NCBI GenBank assembly: GCA_027886175.1
Contig: JAJNNQ010000075.1
Span: forward strand, 5,311,001 to 5,375,000
DNA length: 64,000 bases
Origin: Phylloscopus collybita
Taxonomy: Eukaryota > Chordata > Aves > Passeriformes > Phylloscopidae
Direction: 5' to 3'
The translations under genes were made by a program, and so were the position numbers. Shown here one piece after another: positions 34,095-46,300 of the stretch; the first letter of the stretch is position 1; each line of letters opens with the position of its first letter. The notes under the pieces are model-generated. The model was not told the DNA's origin and did no database searches. It saw only the letters and a program-made list of their open reading frames with translations.

Positions 34095-34772
34095 GTTTTG
34101 TTACAATGTTGCAAGTTTAATGACGAGGCCATAAATCCAAAGATGTTAAAAAGGAAAGGCCAATCGTTTATTGTTATAAAAACGGCTACAGGAACAGGAG
34201 GCTGGGCTAGTCCCAGCCCCTCACGGCAAGTCAGAGTAACTAAAAACGTGCGCACCGGCCACCCCTGAGGACAGTCCAGTTCCTGAGAGCGAAGCCCACA
34301 GTGAGTGTGGTCAGTCCCTTTTAAAGTCTCAGTCCCCTCAGTGATTGGTCTGTTTTGGATCCTTTCCCTGATTGGTGTGTTCTTCGGGCTCTCATTGGCT
34401 GTTAGACACCAATCATTCCTTCCCTCCGTGTTCTGATTGGGTGGCCGTGCCCTCCAATGAAGGCTCTGGGTGGTGCTCTCAGTTTTGAGCTGTTTGGGGA
34501 AGGGTGGAAGATCCCCTTTTCTTCAGTGCATTCCTTTAACTTCAACTGCATTCGGGGAGGCAGCCGCACAAAACTCTTACAAACATTCATAACTAAACAT
34601 TGCAACAATATCTAACAACTACTGAACAACATTACAACAGTAAGTATTTGTAACAACTCAGAACTATTTGGAAAATAAACACAGTTACAAACAGAAATCC
34701 AAACACACACAGCTAGTATACAGACACAAGTATTAAAAAGTTTCAACTTTGTTTTTGTATCTGTAACAGTTT
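34095..34772 (-). mobile_element. Solo LTR (34099-34768) with 4-bp target duplication
   Basis: The 670-bp block has perfect 7-bp terminal inverted repeats, TGTTACA at 34099-34105 and TGTAACA at 34762-34768, flanked by GTTT at 34095-34098 and 34769-34772. A 4-bp duplication fits gammaretrovirus-like integration (known for that group). Minus-strand signals are in retroviral order: U3 with clustered CCAAT boxes (34344-34458), a TATA-like TTTAAAAGGG at 34325-34316, and AATAAA at 34172-34167. No internal retroviral sequence adjoins it, so the provirus was probably lost by recombination between LTRs. Confidence 0.88.
34316..34458 (-). promoter_or_regulatory. U3 promoter of the solo LTR: CCAAT cluster and TATA-like box
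   Basis: CCAAT on the LTR-sense (minus) strand lies at 34344-34348, 34371-34375, 34394-34398 and 34436-34440. Two more CCAAT lie on the plus strand at 34409-34413 and 34454-34458. The TATA-like TTTAAAAGGG is at 34325-34316, 19 bp downstream of the nearest CCAAT. CCAAT boxes are bound by NF-Y in vertebrates; activity here is inferred. Confidence 0.65.
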
Positions 34773-37700
34773 CAGGGAGAAATTATTAACGTTGAGGCTG
34801 TATAAGGACCTAAAGGTGACCTCTTATTATTTCTGGTAAAAAATGTCAATGATGTAACGTTTGACAAACCTGTAAAACCAAGAAGGATCACTTGGAAAAA
34901 GAATGAAACCATACACTGTGTTGCAGACCACTTGCAAATTTGCAAGCTGATGAACAAGGTCTTGGAATGAAGTATTAGAAACAACTTGTAAATTATGGAA
35001 GTAGCTAGCTGAATCAAGATTTCAAATTGCTGTTGTAGCAAAGGGGTCTGACTTGAACCCAGAATACATTAACTGAAAAACATCAAGTAAGAGCAGAGAA
35101 ATAGTAGTGAGATCATTCTGGAATTGATTTAATGTCTACATATTAAAAAAATGTTCAGTCACAAAAGGCTTAAAAATGACTTTGAAATTTCACTGATATT
35201 TAGGAAACTTGAGTTATAGGCAAATACTTTGAAAGCCTGAACTCTACACTTCACCCACGAACACTTGACAATGAAGTGAACATTTACAAAGTTAAATAAA
35301 TGGGTGGGTGGATAAGCTGGATCTGAAATTACTTGAGCTAAAAGCAGGACACTTTATTTTTACCAGGGATCATGTTAGGGCAAGGAGGATTCCCCTGACT
35401 TGAAGCCTTTAAATCAAGACTGAGGGTTTTTTTTTCCCCATTTTAAATATACATTTTATTTTAACTAGACATTATAGACTCAGAGGAGAAAATTCTATTT
35501 CATGTCATCTGTGCTATACAAAGGTAAAAATGGAAGGTCACCACAGTTCATTCCTGACTTATTTTATATACCTGTACGAAATTAGGGGCCAGTGAGTAGC
35601 TGGATTTTGGCCAGCTGGTGCAACTCTGTTCAGTGTCAGTGACCCAGACTCTTGCTGCTTGCTGGCAAGCTGGTTACATTAACTCACTGTGGAAACAGCA
35701 GTTCCCAGCAATCCCTCATTTCTATCACCAGGCTAAAAACTGTGCTTGAAATAGCAGAATAGGTGCAAAGAAAGCTTTTTAATGTTTCTTTGAATGCTGT
35801 GGGATGAGGCTGCAGAGTTTTCCACACCACCATCATGGCAAAAACGTGCAGTCATTTTATACCAGTGATAAATATACTTGTGGTGATTATTAATTGCCAT
35901 CCTTAAACTCTATCTAGTCCCTGTGGCCAGGTGAACACCCTAATCCCAGATTTGACTGCTGGCTCCAGGCACCTTTTTTCTTCCAAACAAAACATCCACA
36001 CAAATCCTTTGTGCCTTGGTTTCCACTAGGAGGGAAACCCAAATACCTGTCCATGAAAAATACCAGTGGTGAAAAGGACCAGTGGCAGGAAAGGAGGAAA
36101 AAAATCTCATCAAGGAAAGAGAATCTAAAAGCCCAACTTCATAAAAGATTCTATAATTAAAAATCTCAGTAAAGGCTACACTGCCTCCACTTACCCTGCA
36201 CCATATTATTCTTTTGTGGCTCAAAACAATTTTGGAAAACTAGACTCCTCTTACCATAGCTGGATTTTTTTTTTTTTTCCCTCCAGTGCAAGGAAGAGTA
36301 GCTGAGAAAGGAAAACTCCATATAGTATCTTTTTAATAAGTGCTGGAAGGAGTAGCAAAAAGCTCTCTGTACGAATGTTTTGGCACACATAGGAAGAGTA
36401 ATGCTAATATTATCCTCACACCCCCATTTATTTGAATAATAGAGATTGTACTCTGTCCAACTTGGTGACCCTCAGTCTCTCACTCAAGCTGCTACTGTCA
36501 TCACTCAGTCATTCGGCAGTAATGGCACAACTTTAATTTAGACCCACTTTTCAAAGACAGCATCAGCTTCTCCTTGGTGAATAGATGAGTTCCTCTGAGG
36601 TTACTGAAATGCAGATTGTTCTTGATGTTGTCACAGAATTTGTTAATATTTTTGATGTAAAGTATCTTGATTTCAAGTATTTTACTGAGTTCTTAAAAAG
36701 AGATTTTTGAAAAAACACCAAAAAAAAACCCAATCAAAACCAACCAGCAAACAGTACCAAACCCTGAAATGAGGAATGGTTGGTTATGCTCAATTATTTG
36801 CATTAAAAAGTTGTATTTAAACATCCTCACACAGGACATCATGTATTATAACCTGAAGGGAAGAAAAAAATTGACAAGAGAAAAGCACTCTTAATATTTT
36901 TATTTTGTTTAAATTAAGAAATGATAAATTCTGCTATGAACCTCTCTGAAATAACAGAAGTGATGCAAGGGACCAGAAGTTGAACACAAGAAGAAGTATC
37001 AAAAATTTGGCACACACACTGAGTATGCTAAGAATAGTCAAGGTTGCAAAGTTTTAAAATCACCATGAAGAGGTGTAGTTCATTACCTGACTCACAAATT
37101 CAGCCACCTGAACAAGGTTTCATGTGACAGCTGTTGCTCTGAACAGAAGCAGGAATTAATATGGAAAACACCTGTTACAACACTGGTGCCTTATGGAGCA
37201 TCAATGAAGAGTCTAAAACTAAAGACTTAAATCTCTCCTGTCTAATTTAGGACCTAAATGTTTTGCTTTTCCATTAAGGTAATTGCTGTTGTCTTTTATT
37301 CTGGGGAAAAAAAAAAAAAACAAAACAACAAAACAAAACAAAACAAAACAAAAACCACCCGAACATTTATTGTATATGGCAGTTTGCCCCTTACAAAGTG
37401 ATAATGATGGAGATTTATTGGTGACCAAAAAAAAAAAAAGAAAAAACAAGAAAAAAAGTAGAAAAAAAGTCCTTTAAAGTCTTTTATATCATTTAAAGCC
37501 ATGAATTTTTTTATATGGTGAAGAATAAATCTATGCCTCCAAAGTCTTGGCCCCATGCTTTGACCACATGAGACAACAGATCTGAGGTGAAAGTCTAAAG
37601 CCCTGATGAGTAATATGAGGTTGGTGTTCCAAGTAATGAAATAATGTGAACTGCCCTGCAAATATCCTTATGGAAAACACTCAGTAATAGGAATTCTTTC

Positions 37701-40700
37701 TGAAGGAGACACTTCATTATTAGGTGGACAACAAGATGCAGCCAGGGATTTATAGAATTGTCGCTCTCTGTTTTCCATATGCTGCCAGAAGATTTGGATG
37801 AACATATTATGCAGCAAGATATAAATGAAGACAGAAAAACAACAAGTTTTGTCTTTATCTGATATAAAGCAATACAAATCTTTTGAAACCAGAGGTTTAA
37901 AACTGGCTACCACTTGCTGTAGATATATTTTCCTTCTGAATTTAATTTTCTTCTTACGTGTGCTTTTACTTCCATAGTTGTAGGCATCTCATGAGCAATA
38001 TGATGTGCAATTTATTAGAACAGACAATTGATACAAATATTTGCAGTAAATAACCACATAACTTACTCATTACTCACTGGGAACAAGTTACAGATATTTT
38101 AATTTCTTCCTGTAAAGAATATGTTCTGACTTGTTATAAAGCATGGAAAGCAATATCATAGGTTAAACATCTTATCTTGTAAAAGTTTAACTATTCAAAA
38201 TAAGATTTTGAGAAAAAACTATGAAGAATGTTTGAAAATGAACAATATTGTTTTTAATACATTAATGTTAAGTTTAATTTCTACCTACTTTGAATTTGGG
38301 TTTTTTTGGTAGTCTTAACACAATCTGTTCTGTTGATTTTTGTCCTGTTACAGAGAAATGACTTTTATTATCTCACCAATAAAATGTGAGATTATTCTTT
38401 ATTATTTGCCATGAATATATTTTGAATGGAAATTAGATATTTTCTAACTATCACAGCTGTGAGGTTCTAAAAAGCTTTTTCAGCAGGACAGTTGAGAATA
38501 AAAAGCTCTCTTGAATCTTAAAACAGGTTATTTATCAATGAAGTGAAGGAATTGAATATTGTGGTTGTCTGTGATAGCATTGAGACTGGTTTTTGTAATC
38601 CAGGAGTTTCTTTTTTGTCTCTGTTCTGGTAAATTAATCTAAAGCATTTGTGAAGTATTTATAGAAGTCATAGAAACTACTTTCCTTAAATATATTTTCA
38701 TTTATAACTGACAAGATGCAAAAAAAAAAATAAATCTCTATATTAAATGGAACCTGTATATTTTAATATTGTTAGACAACATTACTTTTAATCCCATCCA
38801 AAAAAAAAAACTAATTCATTAGTTATTAACGTATTTTCTTCATTTCCGGAGATGACTGAATTGCTCTTCCCTCGAATATAAATCCTAGAAATTCACGACG
38901 TATTTGTATCTCTGTCTTACTATTCCTTCAGTACAAGTTTTTGAGAAAGAAAAAGTGTGTTCCAGGAAGACAATAGCAATGTATAAAATCAAATAAAAAT
39001 AAACACATTTTCTAAGAAAACAGCTTTGTATATTTTCCTGGATTAATTCCTATTGGTCAGAATTACAAGGATGTTTAGAATTTCTAACTCTTGAATAAAC
39101 ATGAAGTGAAATCTTTTCAAGATGCTTAGATTTTTTACAAGTGATTAAGAGGTCATTGAACAGATATACTTAAAGACTTTTTATTCTAGTCTCTTGTGCT
39201 GCTAAAAATTGCTGAACTTAGTGAAATCTATTTTAATTGGATTCCACATATCATGCTGGACTAGTATTAAGCATTTTATCACCTCTATGTTGTGCATACC
39301 ATCCAGCTGACTTTTTAAAGTGATACTTAAACTCGTTAGGAAATCATAGAAAACAACTAGATTTTTGTCCATCTGCTAAACTATGGATACATGTCCCTGT
39401 AGTATTCTATACACAACTAAGTTCAAATTTAATTAAAAATTCCAGCCACTGAAAAAGCTTGCAAACATGGGCAATATTTCCTGTGTGCCCACTGAGTATC
39501 TTGATTTATGTCCACTATTAGGGTCTCTTCTTGTATTTTAATCCATTGTTTCTTCTCCTGTCTATGGTAGATACAAGAACTGATTTATTCCCTCTCTATT
39601 TCTCATGGATGTTTTTAATCACTGCAGATTTTTTTTTTTTTTTACTTACCTAATTCTTTCCTTACAATGGATGTTGAATTTTTGATCACTCTTGTTCTTA
39701 CTCCTATTATGTCCAGTCAGCTCATACTTCTCTTCAACAGTGACATCTCAATCTGGACAGAATTCTGGCTGCCATGTGGGACAGAGGACTTTCTTCAAGA
39801 TACCATGCACCTCTACATACTTCTGCTTTTCTCTTCTGATATCTTTTTGGACCCCAGGATGCAACAGTCACAACTAAATGTATCTATCATTAAACTTTTT
39901 TTAAAATAAAAGAAGAAAATCAGAGAAAAATATTACATGACCAACAAATCACTCTTTCAATATTTCACTGTTTTGGTATTTTGAAATGTAATTTATCTGA
40001 AATTTATCTGAAAGCAAATTTTCTTGGGGAATGTTGAATTCCAACCTGGTTTTCATTCCTCATTTTCATGGGGGAATTCTTTATGTTCACATATGTTTGG
40101 ATATGATGTTCAGAAAAGAATCTAAAACTGATGAGTTTAAGCAGGTCTCTCAAAGTCTGAGACGAGAAAATAAGCACATTTTACCTTGTTGCTTTCTGCA
40201 GTCACAAAGAGTTGCAAAAGCAGTAAAATGGCCTAGAGACACAAAAATACATGCAACAAGTTTATTATGAAGTAATCACGAGTACATTCATATAGTCAGC
40301 TGAATATTTTAGGGATATTTTTAGTGCATGATCAGCAATCTGGTATTCAGAGCCTGACTCCTGTTTTGAGACATGGTTCTCCCATTGTTGCTGCCACCCT
40401 CATGTCCCTGATGGTGTTTTTGTATCAAATTGTCATTTTCCCCCAGGGCAATTGCTGCATGAACACAGGACACAGCAGCATAACTTAGCTCAGGTTGGGA
40501 AACTTGTTGGCAGGAAGAGAAGACAGGTCCAAATTTTATGTGTATGACAGATATAACATCTTATAATTAGTCTCATAGGAGTGCCAGAATGTTTACATTA
40601 AATTATAGAAAAAAAAATTCATTTGAAAGTGTTTAAATAGTATTTTCTCTGGACTCTGATTGCTTGAAGTGTTGCATTTAAATAGGAATTTTACCTCTCC

Positions 40701-43079
40701 CACTGAGCAGCATCATTAAGGAAAAAATATTAAGATCTAGTTCATTGGCCAGTGATTTTCCCCAGAAATAGTTCAAATATTTCAGCATACAGTGAAGGAG
40801 AATCAAAACCTTTACAGACAAGCCATTGATTTCATATTTGTACCTCTGTACCTCACTATGTAAATATATACAGATTGTATCGTGTATATATATATATATG
40901 TGCATCATATCATCATATGATAGATTTAATTATTAAATATTTTCTCTCTGTATTGCATGTGTAAATGATCTAATGAAAAGAACATTAGTGAAAAGATTTT
41001 TGCCAGTGAGCTTCGAGACGAATGTTGCATTCATACAACCTATGTAAAGAGTGAACAGTAATTTTTTTCTTCTTTTATTTTTCCTTCCAAAACAAAATAA
41101 AAAGTCAGAATTGGTACCCTTCTATTCCTTAAATGGCTCAAATCTCAAAGTTTATATCTTTAAATTTAAATCTTTACCCAGACAGTAGAGATTAAGAATT
41201 TAGCAATTTAGCTAACAATGCTGGTAATGATTTCAGAGATAGAGAAGAGTCTGGCACCCATCACTGGCTGATTTGGAGAAACAGCTAGATAAAATCTTTT
41301 ACAGGATGAGCAGGGCAGTAAAAATATCTGGTTGATTACTGTTCCTAGATATTTTTAAATAAAGAATATCACAAGATATACTGTGAAAAACAATTAACAG
41401 AATAACTGGATGCATCTGGTTGAAGCAGCTCATGAAGTCAGGGCTGTGGTGGCACTCCCTCCACAGGTGTGGAAACATGACCTGATGGTGGACATTTGGT
41501 GGGTGAACCCACCTGGACATGGCTCAGTCTGACAGGCGGCAGCTCCTGCTCTCTTCTCACAGAATCTACTCCTGCAGCTCCTCCACTAATAAAAACCACT
41601 GTGCAAACCCAACACACTGTGACAAATTAAAAAGAAGTGACCTTTGACAAAGGGATTTATGAGTCAGGTCTGAGAGTGGTGTTATGACTGACTGACCCTG
41701 TATCTAAAACAAGGAGCCCCAAGTTCTAATTCAAAGTCCTACAATCTCAAGGCAGCAAAGAAATCTTTCATACATTCCAATCCCATGGAAACATCCTCAG
41801 CAGAGCCTCTGGGTAGCTATCAGAGTGAAAAGGATAACTCTGAAGAATCTTTCTACATAGCATAACATTTTATTTAGTAGAAATGGGTAGCTGGAAAGAA
41901 AATAGTCATGAATTACAACCAGGGATATGGTTCCCTTGTAGTGTGACTATGCTAGAGGAATAGTTTGAGTATCTCTTGTATCTCTTCACACCACTGGATT
42001 GGGCAGAACATCCTTGTGAGATATTTTTAAATCAGGGAAATAAATGGGACACAAAACCCTATTTTTTTTTTTTTTTTTCTATCGTCCACTATTACGTTCC
42101 ACTTGCAAGGAATTTTTATGAGTCTCAAAGCAAATGGTAGAGGTTTAGTCAGACTTTGATGTCATAAGAAGGGTGAGCCATTACCTTCCCCATTCCTAAT
42201 CCCTCTCAGTAAGGTTATACAAGGCATCCTTTTTACCCCAGGGCCTTGCCTTCAAAAACAGCCACAAGAGTGAATAGGAAAAATGCTAGGAAATACCAAT
42301 AACAAGCATGAAAACCCCCATATTGACTTGGCTCTCTTCACAAAGCAGGTTTATTTTCTGTCCTTGGGTACAATGGACTGTCATTTGCTATTTTGGTTCA
42401 CAGTCTGCACCACAAAGGTAAGCAAGATGTGTAATACAAATGAACCCTTAATCTCTTGAGCAACCTCACAAGTCAGCCTCTGGATTATATCAGGGCAGCA
42501 CTTTCACATCCCAGGATTTATTCTCCATTCAATCAGTTGCTGAATATGGTCCTTAATTTGATTTTTTTTTCAGTCTTTCAAATGCTGTGTCTTTCAACAT
42601 TTATGATTCATTTATGCCTCTTTTTCTATTCCACCGCAGATAAAAAAAACCCCAGTGTCTACTATCAGATATGTGCATTCAGTATTCCTTCAATTTCATA
42701 TGCATTTGAAATATGTATATGTGTGGGTAGCAGCAGGTTTACCGCCTGAGACACTGTATCAGAAGTTGAGAAACAGAGCAAGAACAATGTAATCTTTTAA
42801 AATTTTGTCATGAGTCAAACCTTAGATGTGCAATTTTCCCCTGATTTCAATAATATGATTATGTTTTCAATCCTCACACATGGGCTCGAAGTGAAGAAAA
42901 AAAGATGTTTAATTTTACAAGATCTTTCATTTACACCATGCAGACTTCCATTCCCATATTTTTACATGACTACAATCTCCTTATCTCCCAGCTCAGGATC
43001 ACTGAGTGCTGGAGCTCTCGTGAGGGCTTGGAAATTCTGACACTACATGAGACAACAAATTAACTGGAAGGCAACAAAT
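34773..43079. other. Longest stretch without recognisable elements (8.3 kb)
   Basis: Neither CR1, LTR nor gene was recognised. It holds A-rich runs with (CAAAA)n units at 37306-37352 and 37427-37468, a short (TA)n at 40885-40899, and a T-run at 42062-42078. Open frames are at most about 121 codons, antisense to A-rich sequence. The lack of insertions could mean constraint, chance or old insertions decayed beyond recognition. Confidence 0.5.
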
Positions 43080-43358
43080 GCACCTCAGGAAGAGCACTTT
43101 CCAGCAATGGGACAAGAGGAACAGGCAGGGACTGATGCACAGGAAGTTCCACCTGAACATGAGGAATAATTTCTTCCCTGTGCAGTGACAGAGCACTGAA
43201 CAGATTGCCCAGAGAGGGTGTGGAGTCTCCCTCAGTGGATATTCCAGAGGTGTCTGGACACAATTCTGTGTTTTCTGAGCTTGCTTGATCAGGGAGGTTG
43301 GACCAGATGACCAACTGTGGTCCCATCCAGCCTGACCCAGAATCTGGGATTCTGTGAA
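43080..43358 (+). mobile_element. CR1 LINE 3' end
   Basis: 'CACCTCAGGAAGAGCACTTT' through 'GGAATAATTTCTTCCCTGTG', 'TTGCCCAGAGAGGGTGTGGA' and a 'CCAGCCTGACCCAGAATCTG'/'GGGATTCTGTGA' end. The 3' UTR and tail (ATTCTGTGA) are of a different CR1 kind from the 'CCCATGGCAGGG' copies. The ORF2 remnant contains stops. Confidence 0.88.
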
Positions 43359-46300
43359 AAAGAAATGGTTAAATTAACTCATGGACTAATTGTATGGCAG
43401 TCAATGAAATCACAAAAGCAGGAAGAAATCATAACTCTCAATGGGCAGAAGGGTCACAGCCTGGAATGAAAGTAAATCATGTGTAGACCTGGCTTATGGA
43501 GCAGTTCCATTGCCCTTCAAACACTTGAAGAGGTTTTGTGCTCATCAGTGAGTGAATTTCACACATAGAAAAACCTTGCATTCAATTTACCATGCAACCT
43601 CTGCAAGCCACTGCCTAATTTGCATTGCTAATTCTTTAAAATGTCAAACTTTCTTAAATACAGGTTATTGATTAAAAAATCTGCCTTTTGGGTGGTTTCA
43701 CACATAGAGGACAGATATCTTAAAACATCTCATTCCTCTCAATATGGGAGTGGTGTATATTAGGGGTGAAAAAATGACTTCTACTGACTTTCTGCTTAGA
43801 GAGTAATCTGGTCTAATGATGCCAGATGAAAGGTTACTCATGCAGACAATAGTAGGAACTTACAGATGTGGGGAGAGGGGAGAAGTTTTCATTATATGGA
43901 AAGTAGAAACCATCCAGTAACATGAGACTGCTCAGAGGATTTGTCTCTAGTAACTTTGTCAGTCTAAAATGTCAGTGTCTGCTTGGAGGCAACCCTAGCC
44001 ATTTGAAGAGACCTCTAGACAGTGATAGATCCCATGCTGAGATATACCTGTGATATGGGTGGGATATATATGATAGCTTAGAAGTTTCTCTTTTCTCATT
44101 TATTACAGAATTACTATGATGAATGGATAAATAATATTCTTATTCTATATACACTGGTAAATAGGGATAGTTTTCTTCCTCTGAGGCATGTTTGCACTGA
44201 CAAAGCATCTCAATGCTTAGTAATTTGTACTAGATCTTCTCTGGAAACACTGACTGCCTCTTTAGAGTCATAAGAAAGACAATTTTTTTTCTGTCACTTT
44301 TTTCTCCTTTTGTTTTCTTTTCCCTCCCAGTTCAAAGTATCATAAATAACGTGACAGCTGTATAGCAACCCCTCACAGTGGTGTTTTCACACCACAAAGC
44401 TGACAGTGTGTGTTACAGCCCTGTGGGCATAGCAGATGGTGGTGTTTGAGAGTCAGTGTTAGATGCTGTGTAATGTGTAAAGAGCCAAACCTGGTGCATT
44501 ACTGACCTTTCAGGTCTTGTTTCTGGTTTCTGATAGATTCTGAACCAACTGAGCAGTGTTTGGGAACATACTAGCTGGCACGAGATGTTATTTCAAGATA
44601 AACACAGTCTCGAACCTGAGCCTACACCCTGGTGCTGTTTTATTTACCAATTTTATTTTATTTACCAATATACACTCAGTCCCAGGTGACTGAAGATAAG
44701 TGGGGTGGAACATTCAGACTCTTAAAAACAACAGTCAAAGTTGTAATTGCTCACCAGTCATATCCAAAAATGAAAGGCAAACATTCACAGTCCTCCCCTT
44801 GTGCTTATTCCCAGAGAAACACAAAAGAAAAGTCACAAAAAGTAACTTTTGATTCTAGACTTCAATTTGCGATTTAAAGTCTTCTAAGAATGGTTACTTT
44901 TCTAAATTTGGGTGGTGTTTATTTTTATTTGTGTTAAATGGAACAGAGTATGTGCTTTTTTTACTATTGTTTCTTTTATTCCTTTAGACAAAACTATTCT
45001 CTAACGTTCAATCTAACTCGAACGCAAATTTTCATGTGTGAGTTACAACTAGACATAAATTTTTTTATTCCATTTTCTAAGCATGCGTTTCTTGTACAAG
45101 CTTTGCATATCTAATCTCAGGATACAGTTTATTGAGTGGAATCAAAAAAAATGCAGTAAACACAGTATTTTGATCAACGTTATTTTTCTTTGTGAAGATA
45201 GAAGTGGGGATTTTCTCAGCTGCTACTGGGTTAGGCTACACCGTGTTCCCCCACAAGAATTAAACCATCTCACTGTGACAGGCCCCTGGCAAATGATGGT
45301 GCTGTGGGAGAAGAAAGTCCAGCCTTTACTGATCATTGTGCCCTTATGGCAAATTTTCCAAAGGGAAATGCACAGAGATTATCTGTCTCAGATGGAAATT
45401 GCCCCTGACTCCTCTCGGCCTTGCCAGACATTCTTGACTGATAACTTGAAACTTAACGTCACAAGCCCAGAGCTTTTATTTCATTGAGAAATATGGTGAA
45501 GGTGTTTGCAAACATTCTTTGATACCCGAGATCTTGGCTGCCATAAGGCCTCTAAATTGATTCTGTCTTTATCCAGAGACTTCAACTAATCCCAACACTT
45601 GGGTAAGATAAATAGAAAGTAATAACAAATCTCAGGAAAGTGATTCAGAGGCTGCTGGATGGGGGGTTTTGCCTCTAAAGAGTTTCTGGTTGGTTTGTTT
45701 TTCAGCAGGCCACTCAGGACCTCACGTAATTAAGAAATAAGCAGCCACTAATGTTTCAATTCTGTTGAGCTTCCTTAGAGCTGTGGTTTCCTGGCTCAGT
45801 AAGTAGCTATACTCTTAAATACAGGAAAATGTCAGTCTCAAAATATGTCCTTGCTGTTTTCCCATGGTTTTAACAGAAAAAACATTTACAGTTTCAGATA
45901 ACACTGATGCAGATGATCAAGTGGTTATTGTTGCTGCTGTTTCCCCAGCTCCATGTTTTTTAATAGCAGTAGTGGGGGTTTTTCCCAAATTGCTCCAGCT
46001 CTGAACAGCAATAAAAGTGAGGTCTGTTTACCAACACAAAGCATTTCATTTCTTCACAGTGTCATGAACATAAACCAAACACAGAACACTACACAACTGG
46101 TGACACTTAAATGTGAGTCAATTATCCAGGTTTAATGTATTATGCACATAGCATCTGTACATGCAACAGTATGGGATTGAGAAGTACTTAAATAATTAAG
46201 TTAATGGGAAAGTACTGGGTAATTAAAGGGCACTGAGGAGAACAAATGGAATTTGTTTTGTGAGAGAGTTTATAGATTTGTGAAACAGAAGAGGATGACA

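Noticed and set aside
34099..34639. Shorter version of the solo LTR ending at CATTACAACA
   Set aside because: Its inverted repeat is imperfect and no target duplication flanks it. The 34768 end gives perfect repeats and an exact GTTT duplication.
45083..45487. Plus-strand 134-codon frame, the longest outside repeats
   Set aside because: No motif, signal peptide or conserved pattern visible. Chance frames of this size are plausible in 64 kb times six frames. A protein search would decide.
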